Assembly: GCF_001425055.1 (NCBI RefSeq)
Contig: NZ_LMDK01000016.1
Coordinates: 974,637-1,038,636 of the forward strand
Length of the DNA stretch: 64,000 nucleotides
From: Pelomonas sp. Root1237
GTDB taxonomy: Bacteria > Pseudomonadota > Gammaproteobacteria > Burkholderiales > Burkholderiaceae_C
Direction of reading: 5' to 3'
Position numbers and translations under genes: made by a program. The notes under the pieces were generated by a model. It made no database searches. It was given only the letters and a program-made list of their open reading frames with translations, and was not told where the DNA came from. The stretch's first letter is position 1; each line of letters begins with the position of its first letter. Below are positions 8,632 through 17,263 of this stretch, one piece after another.

Positions 8632-8789
8632 GGCCGCCACTCTAGAGAGGGGCCGGCAGTCCCTAGGTCGGAATTGAACGGCTTTGCCCCCGTTTATCCC
8701 GCTCATGTTTTCGGAGCTGCTCCAGACAATTTGCGAGAAGAGCCATCCCGGCCCTTCAGCTCGAAAGCAACCTCGAAAGAGGCCCCCAG
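8632..8789. promoter_or_regulatory. Divergent flgA/flgB control region
   Basis: A 158-base region between divergent flagellar genes. It should hold class II (FlhDC-dependent) promoters in both directions. I find no convincing sigma-28 or sigma-54 element in it. A GAAAGAGG Shine-Dalgarno-like stretch precedes flgB. Confidence 0.5.
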
Positions 8790-9203
8790 ATGTTGAACCG
8801 ATTGACAGACACGCTGAACTTCCAGACCCAGGCGCTCACGCTGCGGGCGGAGCGTCAGCGCCAGCTCGCCAGCAACATCGCCAACGCCGACACGCCAGGC
8901 TATCAGGCTCGCGACATGGACTTCGCCAAGGCCCTGCGCGAAGCCACCGGCGAGATCGGCACGCCCGGCGCTCTTGCCGCAACGCAGCGCGGCCACATCG
9001 CGCCGCTGGCCGGTGCGCGCGGCGAGAGCGGCAAGGAATACGCGCTGCAGTCCCAGACCAGCCTGGACAGCAACGGTGTCGACATGGACCGCGAACGCGC
9101 CAGCTTCGCGGACAACTCGGTGAAGTACGAGGCGACGCTGCGCTTCATCAACGGCGCCGTACGCACGACGCTGGATGCGATGAAGTCGCACAACCAGAGC
9201 TGA
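8790..9203 (+). CDS. flgB: FlgB, proximal rod protein
   Basis: A 137-residue rod subunit. The N-terminal flagellar rod/hook motif is present (LRAERQRQLASNIANADTPG), and the C-terminal helix ends in LDAMKSHNQS. FlgB is the first rod protein after FliE. It opens the flgBCDEFGH operon, with only 13 bases to flgC. Confidence 0.96.
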   Translation: MLNRLTDTLNFQTQALTLRAERQRQLASNIANADTPGYQARDMDFAKALREATGEIGTPGALAATQRGHIAPLAGARGESGKEYALQSQTSLDSNGVDMDRERASFADNSVKYEATLRFINGAVRTTLDAMKSHNQS

Positions 9204-9216
9204 GGAGAGCTGAACC

Positions 9217-9633
9217 ATGTCCATGTTCCAGATCTTCCACGTCGCCGGCAGCGCGGTCAGCGCCCAGAGCCAGCGCCTCAACGTCGTGGCCAGCAACCTG
9301 GCCAACGCCGATACCGTGGCCGGCCCGGACGGCCAGGCCTACAAGGCGCGCCAGGTCGTCTTCCAGACCCAATTGATGGGCGCCGGCAACGACAGCGGCA
9401 GCGCCGGCGTGCGCGTGACCAGCGTCACCGAGGACCAGACCCCCGGCCGCCGCGTGCACGACCCCAAGCATCCGCAGGCCGATGCCGATGGCTATGTGAC
9501 CTATTCCAACGTGAACCCGGTGGAAGAGATGGTCAACATGATCTCGGCGTCGCGCTCCTACCAGAACAACATCGAGGTGATGAGCACGGCCAAGAACCTG
9601 CTGCTCAAGACCTTGCAACTCGGCCAGTCCTGA
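9217..9633 (+). CDS. flgC: FlgC, proximal rod protein
   Basis: A 138-residue rod subunit with the N-terminal motif QRLNVVASNLANADTV and the FlgC-specific C-terminal stretch VNPVEEMVNMISASRSYQNN. FlgB, FlgC, FlgF and FlgG build the rod crossing the periplasm. It lies 13 bases after flgB and 16 before flgD. Confidence 0.96.
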   Translation: MSMFQIFHVAGSAVSAQSQRLNVVASNLANADTVAGPDGQAYKARQVVFQTQLMGAGNDSGSAGVRVTSVTEDQTPGRRVHDPKHPQADADGYVTYSNVNPVEEMVNMISASRSYQNNIEVMSTAKNLLLKTLQLGQS

Positions 9634-9649
9634 CCGCTGAAAGCCCGCT

Positions 9650-10291
9650 ATGGACATCACCGCACTCAACGGCAGCACGACGGGCACGCCCACCGTTTCC
9701 GCCAAGAACGCCGCCGAAACCCAGGACCGCTTCCTGAAGCTGCTCGTCGCGCAGATGAACAACCAGGACCCGCTCAACCCGATGGACAACGCGCAGGTGA
9801 CGAGCCAGATGGCGCAGATCCAGCAGGTGACGAGCCTGTCCACGCTGGACACCAGCATCAAGAGCCTGGGCGGCCAGCTCGGCCAGATGCAGGCCCTGCA
9901 GTCCATCTCGCTGGTGGGCCGCGAGGTCAGCGTGCCCAGCGACAAGATCCAAGTCGAGAACGGTGCTGCCGACGGCAGCTACGAGCTCGACGGCGCGGCC
10001 CAGACCGTGAAGCTGGAAATCCTCGGCGGGGCCGGCAATGTCATCGACACCGTGCAGCTGGGTGCCCAGGGCTCGGGCCGCCAGACCTTCTCCTGGCCCG
10101 CCGGCACCAAGGTGCCTGAGGGCACTGAAGTCAAGTACCGCATCACCGCAGCCAACGGCGCCAAGGCCGTCACGTCCACGCTCTACGCCCACGACAAGGT
10201 GGACGCCGTCTACAGCGAGAACGGCAGCCTCAAGCTCAATCTCGAACGCCTCGGCCCCGTGGACTACACGGCCGTCTCCTCGGTCAACTGA
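9650..10291 (+). CDS. flgD: FlgD, hook-capping protein
   Basis: A 213-residue hook scaffold protein. The N-terminal signature is FLKLLVAQMNNQDPLNPMDN. An Ig/tudor-like core follows (LVGREVSVPS to VKYRITAANG). FlgD sits at the tip of the growing hook and directs FlgE assembly, then is discarded. It is followed after 28 bases by flgE. Confidence 0.95.
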   Translation: MDITALNGSTTGTPTVSAKNAAETQDRFLKLLVAQMNNQDPLNPMDNAQVTSQMAQIQQVTSLSTLDTSIKSLGGQLGQMQALQSISLVGREVSVPSDKIQVENGAADGSYELDGAAQTVKLEILGGAGNVIDTVQLGAQGSGRQTFSWPAGTKVPEGTEVKYRITAANGAKAVTSTLYAHDKVDAVYSENGSLKLNLERLGPVDYTAVSSVN

Positions 10292-10319
10292 TCACCTCTC
10301 CCGCAAGCAAGGACTCCCC

Positions 10320-11666
10320 ATGAGCTTCCAGCAAGGCCTTTCCGGGCTCAATGCCGCCTCCAAGAACCTGGACGTCATCGGCAACAACATCGCCAACTCC
10401 GGCACCTTTGGCGCCAAGGGTTCGCGGGCCGAGTTCTCCGACGTCTACGCCGCCGCGCTGAACGGCGCCGGCGCCAACCAGGTCGGCATCGGCACCAGCC
10501 TGCAGTCCGTCGCCCAGCAGTTCACCCAGGGCAATATCACGACGACCGAAAACCCGATGGACCTCGCCATCAACGGCGGCGGCTTCTTCCAGGTCAGCGA
10601 CGGCGTGAACCCGACGCGCTACACCCGCAACGGCCAGTTCAAGGTCAGCAAGGATGGCTTCATCGTCAATAACGAGGGCCTCAAGCTGATGGGCTATCCG
10701 GCCAATGGCGCGGGTGTCATCCAACCCGGCACGGCCCAACCGCTGCAGCTGCCCACCGGCGGCATCCCGCCCGCCGTGACGACCAAGGTCAGCATGGAGC
10801 TCAACCTCGACTCCCGCCTGAAGGCCACCGCCCCCGGTGGCGGCACGGGCACCGGCATGGACCTGAAGGACAGCGCGACCTACAACAACGCGACGTCCAT
10901 GACGGCCTACGACGCCAAGGGCCAGGACGTCGCCGTGACCTTCTACTTCCAGCGCGCGACCGACCCCAGTGGCGCCGTGCCGCCCAACGACGTCTGGAAC
11001 GTCTACGCGACTGCCAACGGCACGCCCTTCGATACCGATGCTTCTGGCAACGCCATCCCGCTGGACGCCAACGGCAACCCGACGATCCCCTACACCACCG
11101 TCACCTTCCCGCCCACCGGCGGCGCGCCTTCGGCCATCGCCGGCAGCGCGACGACACCGCCCGGCGCGATCTCTATGTCCGTGCCGGCCGGCACCAGCAC
11201 GCGCGGCAACCCGACGCTGGCGATTCCCGGTATCCAGCTCAACCTGACCGGCGCGACCGAGAACGGCAGCAGCTTCGCGGTGACCAACCTGACCCAGGAC
11301 GGCTATGCCCCGGGCCAGCTGACCGGCATCCAGGTCGCCAACGACGGCATCGTCCAGGCCCGCTATTCCAACGGCCAGAGCAAGCCGGCCGGCCAGGTTG
11401 AGCTCGCCAGCTTCCGCAACCCGCAAGGCCTGCAGACCATGGGCGGCAACGTCTGGATCCGCACCGTCTCCTCGGGTGACGCGGTCGTCGGCGTGCCGGG
11501 CGACGGCAACATGGGCGCGCTGCAGTCCGGCGCGCTGGAGGAAAGCAACGTCGACCTGACCGCCGAGCTCGTCAACATGGTGACGGCCCAGCGCGCCTAC
11601 CAGGCCAATGCGCAGACGATCAAGACGCAGGACCAGGTCCTGCAGACCATCGTCAACCTGCGCTGA
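10320..11666 (+). CDS. flgE: FlgE, flagellar hook protein
   Basis: A 448-residue hook subunit. The start at 10320 was chosen for its AAGGA Shine-Dalgarno and the standard N terminus MSFQQGLSGLNAASKNLDVI. It has the GNNIANSGTFGAKGSRAEF motif, the D2 domain, and the C-terminal coiled-coil segment VNMVTAQRAYQANAQTIKTQ. FlgE polymerises into the universal joint outside the cell. The next flg gene, flgF, is unusually far away (228 bases) because of a duplicated segment and a repeat element. Confidence 0.96.
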   Translation: MSFQQGLSGLNAASKNLDVIGNNIANSGTFGAKGSRAEFSDVYAAALNGAGANQVGIGTSLQSVAQQFTQGNITTTENPMDLAINGGGFFQVSDGVNPTRYTRNGQFKVSKDGFIVNNEGLKLMGYPANGAGVIQPGTAQPLQLPTGGIPPAVTTKVSMELNLDSRLKATAPGGGTGTGMDLKDSATYNNATSMTAYDAKGQDVAVTFYFQRATDPSGAVPPNDVWNVYATANGTPFDTDASGNAIPLDANGNPTIPYTTVTFPPTGGAPSAIAGSATTPPGAISMSVPAGTSTRGNPTLAIPGIQLNLTGATENGSSFAVTNLTQDGYAPGQLTGIQVANDGIVQARYSNGQSKPAGQVELASFRNPQGLQTMGGNVWIRTVSSGDAVVGVPGDGNMGALQSGALEESNVDLTAELVNMVTAQRAYQANAQTIKTQDQVLQTIVNLR

Positions 11667-11688
11667 TCACGACGACTGAGGACGCGCG

Positions 11689-11759
11689 ATGGACCGCATG
11701 ATCTACCTCTCGATGGCGGGCGCGAAGGCGGCCATGCAACGGCAGGACGTGCTCTCGCA
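11689..11759 (+). pseudogene. Duplicated 5' end of flgF (71-bp perfect direct repeat)
   Basis: The 71 bases from the ATG at 11689 are identical to the first 71 bases of flgF at 11895-11965, 206 bases downstream. Identity starts exactly at the ATG. Translation of the first copy gives the FlgF N terminus (MDRMIYLSMAGAKAAMQR) and then runs into an FR2 repeat, ending at 11907 just inside true flgF. So a 72-residue nonsense peptide would be made. This is a fossil fragment, a very recent duplication, or possibly an assembly error. Confidence 0.85.
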
Positions 11760-11762
11760 AGG

Positions 11763-11855
11763 GATGACCCACCCCCGAAGCGCCTTCGGCGCTCCCCCTC
11801 AAGGGGGCGCCGCCCGTGGCCCGGCAAAGCCGGTTCCACGGCGGCCGCTTGAGGA
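11763..11855 (+). repeat. FR2 hairpin repeat, copy a (between flgF fragment and flgF)
   Basis: A GC-rich element with nested inverted repeats: AGCGCC TTC GGCGCT, CCCCCTCAAGGGGG and CCGGC AAA GCCGG, then GTTCCACGGCGGCCGCTTGA. Close relatives lie at 13422-13499 and, inverted, at 49381-49488. It fills most of the gap between the flgF fragment and intact flgF. Confidence 0.8.
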
Positions 11856-11894
11856 GGTGCGGCGCTGGCGCGCGCACCAAGCAAAGGAGCGCAC

Positions 11895-12626
11895 ATGGAC
11901 CGCATGATCTACCTCTCGATGGCGGGCGCGAAGGCGGCCATGCAACGGCAGGACGTGCTCTCGCACAATCTTGCCAACGTCACCACGAATGGTTTTCGGG
12001 CGGAACTGCAGGCCTTTCGCGCCGTGCCGGTGCGCGGCGACGGCGCCTCCACGCGCGCCTTCGCGCTGGAGACCACCATCGGCTACAACGACGCCCAAGG
12101 CCCGCTCACGCCGACTGGCCGCAACCTCGACGTTGCCATGCAGGGCAATGCCTGGCTGGCCGTGCAGGCCAATGACGGCACCGAGGCCTACACCCGCGCC
12201 GGCTCGCTGGACGTGAACGCCGAAGGCATCCTCGTCATGCGCAACGGCATGCCGGTGCTGGGCGACGGCGGGCCGATCAACGTGCCAGCCAACAGCGAGG
12301 TGGCCATCGGCAGCGACGGCACCGTCAGTGCCAAGGCACCGAACCAGAAACCGACCACGGTGGGCCGGCTCAAGCTCGTCACGCCCGAAGCGGCCAACCA
12401 ACTCTCGCGCGGGGACGACGGCCTGTTCCGCGCTCTAGAGGGCGACCTGCCCGCCAACCAGGCCGCCCGCCTGCAGGACGGCGCGCTGGAAGGCTCCAAC
12501 GTCAGTCCGGTCGAGACCATGGTCGCCATGATCGCCGCCGGCCGCCAGTTCGAGCAGCAGATGAAGCTGCTGCAAATTGCCCAGACCCAGGGCCAGCAAT
12601 CCGCCAAGCTGCTTGGCAGTCAGTAA
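11895..12626 (+). CDS. flgF: FlgF, proximal rod protein
   Basis: A 243-residue rod subunit. The N terminus is MDRMIYLSMAGAKAAMQRQD, followed by LANVTTNGFRAELQAF. The C-terminal region includes LEGSNVSPVETMVAMIAAGR and a terminal helix. The Shine-Dalgarno AAAGGAG is close to the ATG. Its first 71 bases are present twice (see 11689-11759). The intact gene is this downstream copy. It is followed 12 bases later by flgG. Confidence 0.95.
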   Translation: MDRMIYLSMAGAKAAMQRQDVLSHNLANVTTNGFRAELQAFRAVPVRGDGASTRAFALETTIGYNDAQGPLTPTGRNLDVAMQGNAWLAVQANDGTEAYTRAGSLDVNAEGILVMRNGMPVLGDGGPINVPANSEVAIGSDGTVSAKAPNQKPTTVGRLKLVTPEAANQLSRGDDGLFRALEGDLPANQAARLQDGALEGSNVSPVETMVAMIAAGRQFEQQMKLLQIAQTQGQQSAKLLGSQ

Positions 12627-12638
12627 AGAGGCCCCACC

Positions 12639-13421
12639 ATGATGCGCTCGCTCTGGATCGCCAAGACCGGCATGGAAGCCCAGCAGACCCAGCTGGACAA
12701 CATCTCGCACAACCTCGCCAACGTCGCCACCAATGGCTACAAGCGCTCGCACGCCGTCTTTGAGGACCTGATCTACCAGAACATGCGTCAGGCCGGCGCC
12801 AACAGCACCGACCAGACCACGCTGCCCACCGGTCTGCAGGTCGGGCTGGGCGTGCGCCCGGTGGCCACGGCACGTATCTACACGCAGGGCAATCTGCAGC
12901 AGACCAGCAACAACCTGGACCTGGCCATCAAGGGCGATGGCTTCTTCCAGATCCAGCAGCCCGACGGCACGACCGCCTACACACGCGACGGGTCTTTCCA
13001 GCTCAATGCCAATGGCCAGATGGTCACCAACAACGGCTACACGCTGCTGCCCGGCATCACCATTCCCGCCAACGCTCAGAGCCTGACCATCGGCAACGAC
13101 GGCACCGTCAGTGTCACGCTGCCCGGCCAGGCCGCGGCGCAGACCGTCGGCCAGCTGCAGCTCGCCACCTTCGTCAATCCGGCCGGCCTGGACCCCAAGG
13201 GCCAGAACCTGTTCACCGAGACGGCCGCCAGCGGCACACCCAACACCGGCGCGCCCAACAACAACGGCATTGGCGCGGTGCAACAGGGCTTCGTCGAGAC
13301 CTCCAACGTCAACGTCGTCGAGGAACTGGTGCAGATGATCCAGACCCAGCGCGCCTACGAACTCAATTCCAAGGCCGTGCAGACCTCCGACCAGATGCTG
13401 CAGAAGCTCGCCCAGATCTAG
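12639..13421 (+). CDS. flgG: FlgG, distal rod protein
   Basis: A 260-residue distal rod subunit, beginning [20 protein letters not shown] with the motif [19 protein letters not shown]. The C-terminal signature is [20 protein letters not shown]. FlgG forms the drive shaft within the L and P rings. Its stop codon is followed immediately by an FR2 element rather than by flgH. Confidence 0.97.
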   Translation: MMRSLWIAKTGMEAQQTQLDNISHNLANVATNGYKRSHAVFEDLIYQNMRQAGANSTDQTTLPTGLQVGLGVRPVATARIYTQGNLQQTSNNLDLAIKGDGFFQIQQPDGTTAYTRDGSFQLNANGQMVTNNGYTLLPGITIPANAQSLTIGNDGTVSVTLPGQAAAQTVGQLQLATFVNPAGLDPKGQNLFTETAASGTPNTGAPNNNGIGAVQQGFVETSNVNVVEELVQMIQTQRAYELNSKAVQTSDQMLQKLAQI

Positions 13422-13499
13422 CTCCCCCCGTAGCGCTCGCGCGCTCCCCCCAGGGGGCGCGCCAGCGGCCCGGCAAAGCCGGTTCCGCGGCGCCGCTGG
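13422..13499 (+). repeat. FR2 hairpin repeat, copy b (flgG-flgH gap)
   Basis: It starts at the base after the flgG stop. It shares with copy a the GCGC-rich stem, a CCCCCC AGGGGG palindrome and CCGGCAAAGCCGGTTCC, and ends in GCGGCGCCGCTGGA. The first in-frame ATG of the flgH frame (13500) abuts its end. Confidence 0.8.
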
Positions 13500-13541
13500 A
13501 TGAGCGGCCTGCTCCGCGGCCTTATGAATGGACAAGTTGTC

Positions 13542-14219
13542 ATGAAAATCGTTGCACTCACTGGACTCCTGGTCGCCACCGCCCTGCTCGCCGGCTGCGC
13601 CACGCCCTATCCCGAGCCCCAGGTCGAATTGGCCCACACGCCGGTCGTCAACCTGCCGCCGGTGCAGGCCATGGCGCCCACCAATGGCTCCATTTACCAG
13701 GCCGCTGCCTACCGCCCGCTGTTCGAGGACCACCGCGCCCGCCTCGTCGGCGACACGCTGACGGTCAACATCACCGAACGCGTCTCGGCTTCGCAGACGA
13801 GCACCAGCGAGCTGAGCAAGACGGGCAGCCTGTCGGCCGGCATCACCGCGGTGCCGGGCATCTCGCCCAAGGCATTCGGCAGGGCCAGCGCCGAGGCCAC
13901 ATCGGCCAATGACAACAAGGGCAAGGGCAGCAACCAGAACACCAACGAGTTCACCGGCGCCATCACGGCCGTCGTCACCGGCGTGCTGCCCAACGGCCAT
14001 CTGATGATCAGCGGCGAAAAGCAGATCGGCGTGAACCGCAATGTCGACGTGCTGCGCTTCTCCGGCCAGGTCGATCCGCGCATGATTGCCCAGGGCAATG
14101 CGGTGCCGTCGACCTCGGTCGCCAACGTGCGCATCGAGCAGCGCGGCCGCGGCGCGGCGGCGGATGCCCACGCCGTGGGCTGGCTGTCGCGCTTCTTCCT
14201 GAACCTCGCGCCGAGCTGA
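13542..14219 (+). CDS. flgH: FlgH, L-ring lipoprotein
   Basis: An outer-membrane lipoprotein of about 225 residues that forms the L ring. The start at 13542 gives a short lipoprotein signal (MKIVALTGLLVATALLAGC) with lipobox LAGC. In-frame ATGs at 13500 and 13524 would add residues before the signal and abut the FR2 repeat. Family motifs include RPLFEDHRARLVGDTLTVNI, NGHLMISGEKQI and RVEGVV-like strands near FSGQVDPRMI, ending GWLSRFFLNLAPS. flgI, its normal neighbour, lies 5.1 kb downstream. Confidence 0.94.
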   Translation: MKIVALTGLLVATALLAGCATPYPEPQVELAHTPVVNLPPVQAMAPTNGSIYQAAAYRPLFEDHRARLVGDTLTVNITERVSASQTSTSELSKTGSLSAGITAVPGISPKAFGRASAEATSANDNKGKGSNQNTNEFTGAITAVVTGVLPNGHLMISGEKQIGVNRNVDVLRFSGQVDPRMIAQGNAVPSTSVANVRIEQRGRGAAADAHAVGWLSRFFLNLAPS

Positions 14220-14236
14220 CTCACACCGCCGCCCGT

Positions 14237-14263
14237 CCCTTGCGCCTAACATCGGCGCAAAGG
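14237..14263 (+). other. Inverted repeat after flgH
   Basis: TTGCGCC, a seven-base loop and GGCGCAA, with flanking CCC and GGG that nearly extend the stem. It lies 20 bases after the flgH stop. There is no T-run, so it may be a weak or Rho-assisted terminator of the flgB-H operon or a 3' stabilising hairpin. Confidence 0.4.
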
Positions 14264-14295
14264 GAGAAGAAAAAGCGCGCGGCGGGGTGAGGGAC

Positions 14296-15024
14296 ATGGA
14301 GTTGTGGCGGCGTCGTGAAGCCGGCCTGGCAGTTCTGGCCTGGCTGCCGCTGGCAGCGGCGGCCGCGCCGCCCCTGCGCTTTGCCACCGATGCCAATGAT
14401 CAGAGTGGCCTGTCGCCAGCCGTCCGCACACTGCTGAGGCACGCCTTGGCTTCGCTGGGCCATGAGGTGCAGTTCGAACCACTGCCTCTGCGCCGCTCGC
14501 TGGTCATGACCGAGCAAGGCCTGCTGGATGGCGAAACCATGCGCATCCGCGCCGTCGCCGAAGAACATCCCACGATGCTGCTCGTGCCGGTGCCACTGGC
14601 CACGATGGAGGTGCGGGGCTATGTGCGGCGCGGCGAAGCCATGCCGACCGACCTGAATTCGCTGACGGCCTGGCGGGTCGGCTATCCGCGTGGCGTCATT
14701 GCGCTGGAGAAGCTGCTGGCCGACGCGCCACGCCGTGTCGACGCCACCACCCGGCAAGATCTGCTGCGCCTCTTGCGCCTTGGCACCATCGATCTGGCCT
14801 TGTTTGCGTCGATGGCCGGCGAGCCCGACATCGACACCGACCAGACCGACGGCCTCGTCAGGCTGCCCGCCGCACTGCACTCGACGCCGCTCTACGCGCT
14901 GCTGAACGGCCGCCACCGGGCATTGCTACCACAGCTGACCAAGGCGTTGCAGCAGATGGAGGCCAGCGGCGAGTCCGCCAGGCTGCGTAGCACGGCCTGG
15001 GCGGCGAGCGCCGTCAAGCCCTGA
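14296..15024 (+). CDS. Periplasmic solute-binding-protein-like (SBP family 3-type) orphan
   Basis: About 242 residues with a signal-like N terminus (AGLAVLAWLPLAAAAA). A binding-protein fold follows, with PLRFATDANDQSGLSPAVR, RTLLRHALASLGHEVQFEPL and LTAWRVGYPRGVIALEKLL typical of extracellular solute-binding family 3/transporter-substrate-binding proteins. No permease or ATPase gene is nearby, so it may act as a sensor or accessory. The ATG at 14296 has GAGGG just upstream, and GTG at 14287 is an alternative. Its 3' end overlaps the convergent amidohydrolase by 11 bases. A second protein of this type is at 45760. Confidence 0.7.
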   Translation: MELWRRREAGLAVLAWLPLAAAAAPPLRFATDANDQSGLSPAVRTLLRHALASLGHEVQFEPLPLRRSLVMTEQGLLDGETMRIRAVAEEHPTMLLVPVPLATMEVRGYVRRGEAMPTDLNSLTAWRVGYPRGVIALEKLLADAPRRVDATTRQDLLRLLRLGTIDLALFASMAGEPDIDTDQTDGLVRLPAALHSTPLYALLNGRHRALLPQLTKALQQMEASGESARLRSTAWAASAVKP

Positions 15025-16282
15025 CGGACTCGAGGTAGTCCACGGCCAGATTGGCCAGTGCGCGCACGCCCACCTCCAGCCCGCGCTCATCGACGATGAA
15101 GCGCGGCGAGTGGTTGGAGTAGGCCTTGGTCGGCTCGATCTCCGGCGGCGTCACGCCGACAAAGAAGAAGAGGCCAGGGATCAGGCGCTGGAAGAAGGAG
15201 AAGTCCTCTGCGCCCGTTGCCTTGGGCACGACCTCGATGCCCATGGGCCTCGGACCGGTGCTGGCGACGCGGGTCAGCGTCGGCACCATCTGCTCGGTCA
15301 GCACCGGGTCGTTGCGCGTGACCGGGTAATTGCGCGTGATGCAGACCTTGCACGTCGCGCGTGACGCGGCCGAAATGCCCTCGGCCAACTGGGTCACGCG
15401 CTCATGGATGGCCTCGCGCATGCCCTCGTCGAAGCTGCGGATCGTGCCGCGCATCTCGACGGAGTCCGGGATGATGTTCTCGCGCACGCCGCCCTTGATC
15501 GCGCCGATGGTCACGACCGCCGGCTCGCGGTTCAGGTCGAGCGTGCGGCTGACGATGGTCTGCAGGCCCAGCACGATCTGCGCCGACGTGACGATGGGAT
15601 CGATGCCCAGCCAGGGCGCGGCGCCATGGGTCTGCTTGCCCTGCACGGTGATCTTGAGCTTGTCGCTGCTCGCCATCGTCGGCCCCGGGCGGTAGCCGAT
15701 CACGCCAGCCTGCTGGCGCGAGGTGACATGCAGGCCGAAGATGGCGCTGGGCGTCGGGCTCTCCAGCACGCCTTCCTTGATCATCAGCGCCGCCCCGCCC
15801 TCCTCGCCTTCGGGGGGCATCTCCTCGGCCGGCTGGAAGATGAATTTGATCGTGCCGGGAAGGTCGGCGCGCAGACTGGCCAGGATGCTGGCCACGCCCA
15901 TCAGGATGGCGACGTGGCAGTCATGCCCGCAGGCATGCATGACGCCGACCTCCTCACCGTTCCATACCGCGCGAGCCTTGGATGCGAACGGCAGCTCCAC
16001 TTCTTCGGTGACCGGCAGGCCATCCATGTCGGCCCGCAGCGCGACAACACCACCGGCCAGGCCGCCCTTGAGCAGCCCGACGACACCCGTGTGGGCGACG
16101 CCCGTCTTGACCTCGTCAAAGCCCAGGCTGCGCAGATGCTCGGCGACGACGGACGCGGTGCGGAATTCGCGATTGCCGAGCTCGGGGTGCTGGTGCAGGT
16201 CACGCCGCCAGGCGATGACCTGGGGCTCCAGGGCCGCCGTCAGCGCGGCGATGCGCTCGCTAAAAGGAGGCTGGGGGCTCAT
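15014..16282 (-). CDS. M20-family N-acyl amino acid/aminobenzoyl amidohydrolase
   Basis: A 422-residue M20D-type metallo-amidohydrolase (hippuricase/N-acyl-L-amino-acid amidohydrolase group). Metal-ligand motifs are intact: ALRADMDGLPV, GVMHACGHDCHVAIL, the glutamate pair in FQPAEEMPPEGEEGG, GLHV, and the C-terminal ATGAEDFSFF. The dimerisation domain lies between about 200 and 320 (QTHGAAPWLGIDPIV). It removes acyl groups from amino acids or related amides in the cytoplasm; the specific substrate is not deducible. It has no obvious link to motility. Confidence 0.92.
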   Translation of the reverse strand: MSPQPPFSERIAALTAALEPQVIAWRRDLHQHPELGNREFRTASVVAEHLRSLGFDEVKTGVAHTGVVGLLKGGLAGGVVALRADMDGLPVTEEVELPFASKARAVWNGEEVGVMHACGHDCHVAILMGVASILASLRADLPGTIKFIFQPAEEMPPEGEEGGAALMIKEGVLESPTPSAIFGLHVTSRQQAGVIGYRPGPTMASSDKLKITVQGKQTHGAAPWLGIDPIVTSAQIVLGLQTIVSRTLDLNREPAVVTIGAIKGGVRENIIPDSVEMRGTIRSFDEGMREAIHERVTQLAEGISAASRATCKVCITRNYPVTRNDPVLTEQMVPTLTRVASTGPRPMGIEVVPKATGAEDFSFFQRLIPGLFFFVGVTPPEIEPTKAYSNHSPRFIVDERGLEVGVRALANLAVDYLESVRA

Positions 16283-16330
16283 GAAGAGCCATGGTAGACC
16301 TGTGCGGCCCGGGTGTGTGCGGGCGGCGTC

Positions 16331-17263
16331 TCAGCGATCCAACAGGCGCCCTATCCGTGTAAAGCGACGTTTCAAATCCAACCACTGCTTGCCGCGCGAG
16401 CGGTCGATGCGCTTCACGTCGATGAGCGTGTAACCGCCGCAGCCCGTCAGTGTGTGCAGGCCGGCCTGGTGGCTGTCGCTGACCAGATCGCCGGTCAGCC
16501 GCTCCAGGCTCGCCTCGATCTCGACCTGCCCGGGCGTCAGGCGTGGAAAACGCAGCAGGCGCGTCGCGCCGCCATAGCCGGTCGAACTGTCCTGCACCGG
16601 AAGCGTCAGCACGCCGTCACGGCCGATGAAGGGCCGGCCCGCCGGGCGGGCGCCTTCGCGGTTCACGCGCACCGGGTTGGCGGCCAGTGGCACCCAGGGC
16701 CCGAACAATGCCGGCGCATGGGCCATGTGCAGTTCACGCTGGTCGCGCGCTCCCGGCCCGACCAGGGTGTAGAACATCCACCAGTGTCCCTCATGCTCGA
16801 TGATGGACGCATCCGCCCCGGGCAGGCCGCCCAGCAAGGCGCATTCGCGTTCCCAGTGATTGAGGGACCTGTCGCAGGCGCGGTAGAGGGCGATCTCACC
16901 GGCCTGGTAGCTCTCCGGCACCATCCAGGTTTCGCCGTCGTGCTCGAAGACCTGGGGATAGGACAGGTGGAAGGGCCGGTCCAGCACCGTCGACTGGCGG
17001 CGCCAGGCCAGGTCGGGGAGGCCGAACTCGTGGCGCTCGATGGTGGCACGCTTGACGCGGTAGTCGAAGGCCTCGACGAACACGTGCAGGGCGTCTCCAC
17101 GTACCAGGCCGAAAGGGTCGGCCAGGTAACGCCAGCGGCCGGCATCGGGCAACCATGTGATGCGCTCCCGCGCGGCGCTCAGCCGGCGGGCATCGATGTC
17201 TTCAATGGGAACAGGGACGATGCCGACCTGCCAGAAGTCGGTGCGCGGCCGCTTGAACATCAA
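16331..17263 (-). CDS. GINT1-like N-terminal beta-propeller protein
   Basis: A 310-residue protein resembling the N-terminal propeller domain named after glucosamine inositolphosphorylceramide transferase 1. It has repeated propeller-blade motifs such as YLADPFGLVRGDALHVFVEA, HLSYPQVFEHDGETWMVPES and ASIIEHEGHWWMFYTL. Bacterial members commonly sit beside glycosyltransferases or formyltransferases in polysaccharide loci. This one overlaps the upstream glycosyltransferase gene by four bases, so the two are translationally coupled. There is no signal peptide or membrane segment. Whether it is an enzyme (it looks like a GH43-type fold) or a binding subunit is unknown. Confidence 0.7.
   Translation of the reverse strand: MMFKRPRTDFWQVGIVPVPIEDIDARRLSAARERITWLPDAGRWRYLADPFGLVRGDALHVFVEAFDYRVKRATIERHEFGLPDLAWRRQSTVLDRPFHLSYPQVFEHDGETWMVPESYQAGEIALYRACDRSLNHWERECALLGGLPGADASIIEHEGHWWMFYTLVGPGARDQRELHMAHAPALFGPWVPLAANPVRVNREGARPAGRPFIGRDGVLTLPVQDSSTGYGGATRLLRFPRLTPGQVEIEASLERLTGDLVSDSHQAGLHTLTGCGGYTLIDVKRIDRSRGKQWLDLKRRFTRIGRLLDR

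Noticed and set aside
13500-13541. Longer FlgH starting at 13500
   Set aside because: It would place 14 residues before the lipoprotein signal and start at the end of an FR2 repeat. The ATG at 13542 gives a normal lipobox distance.
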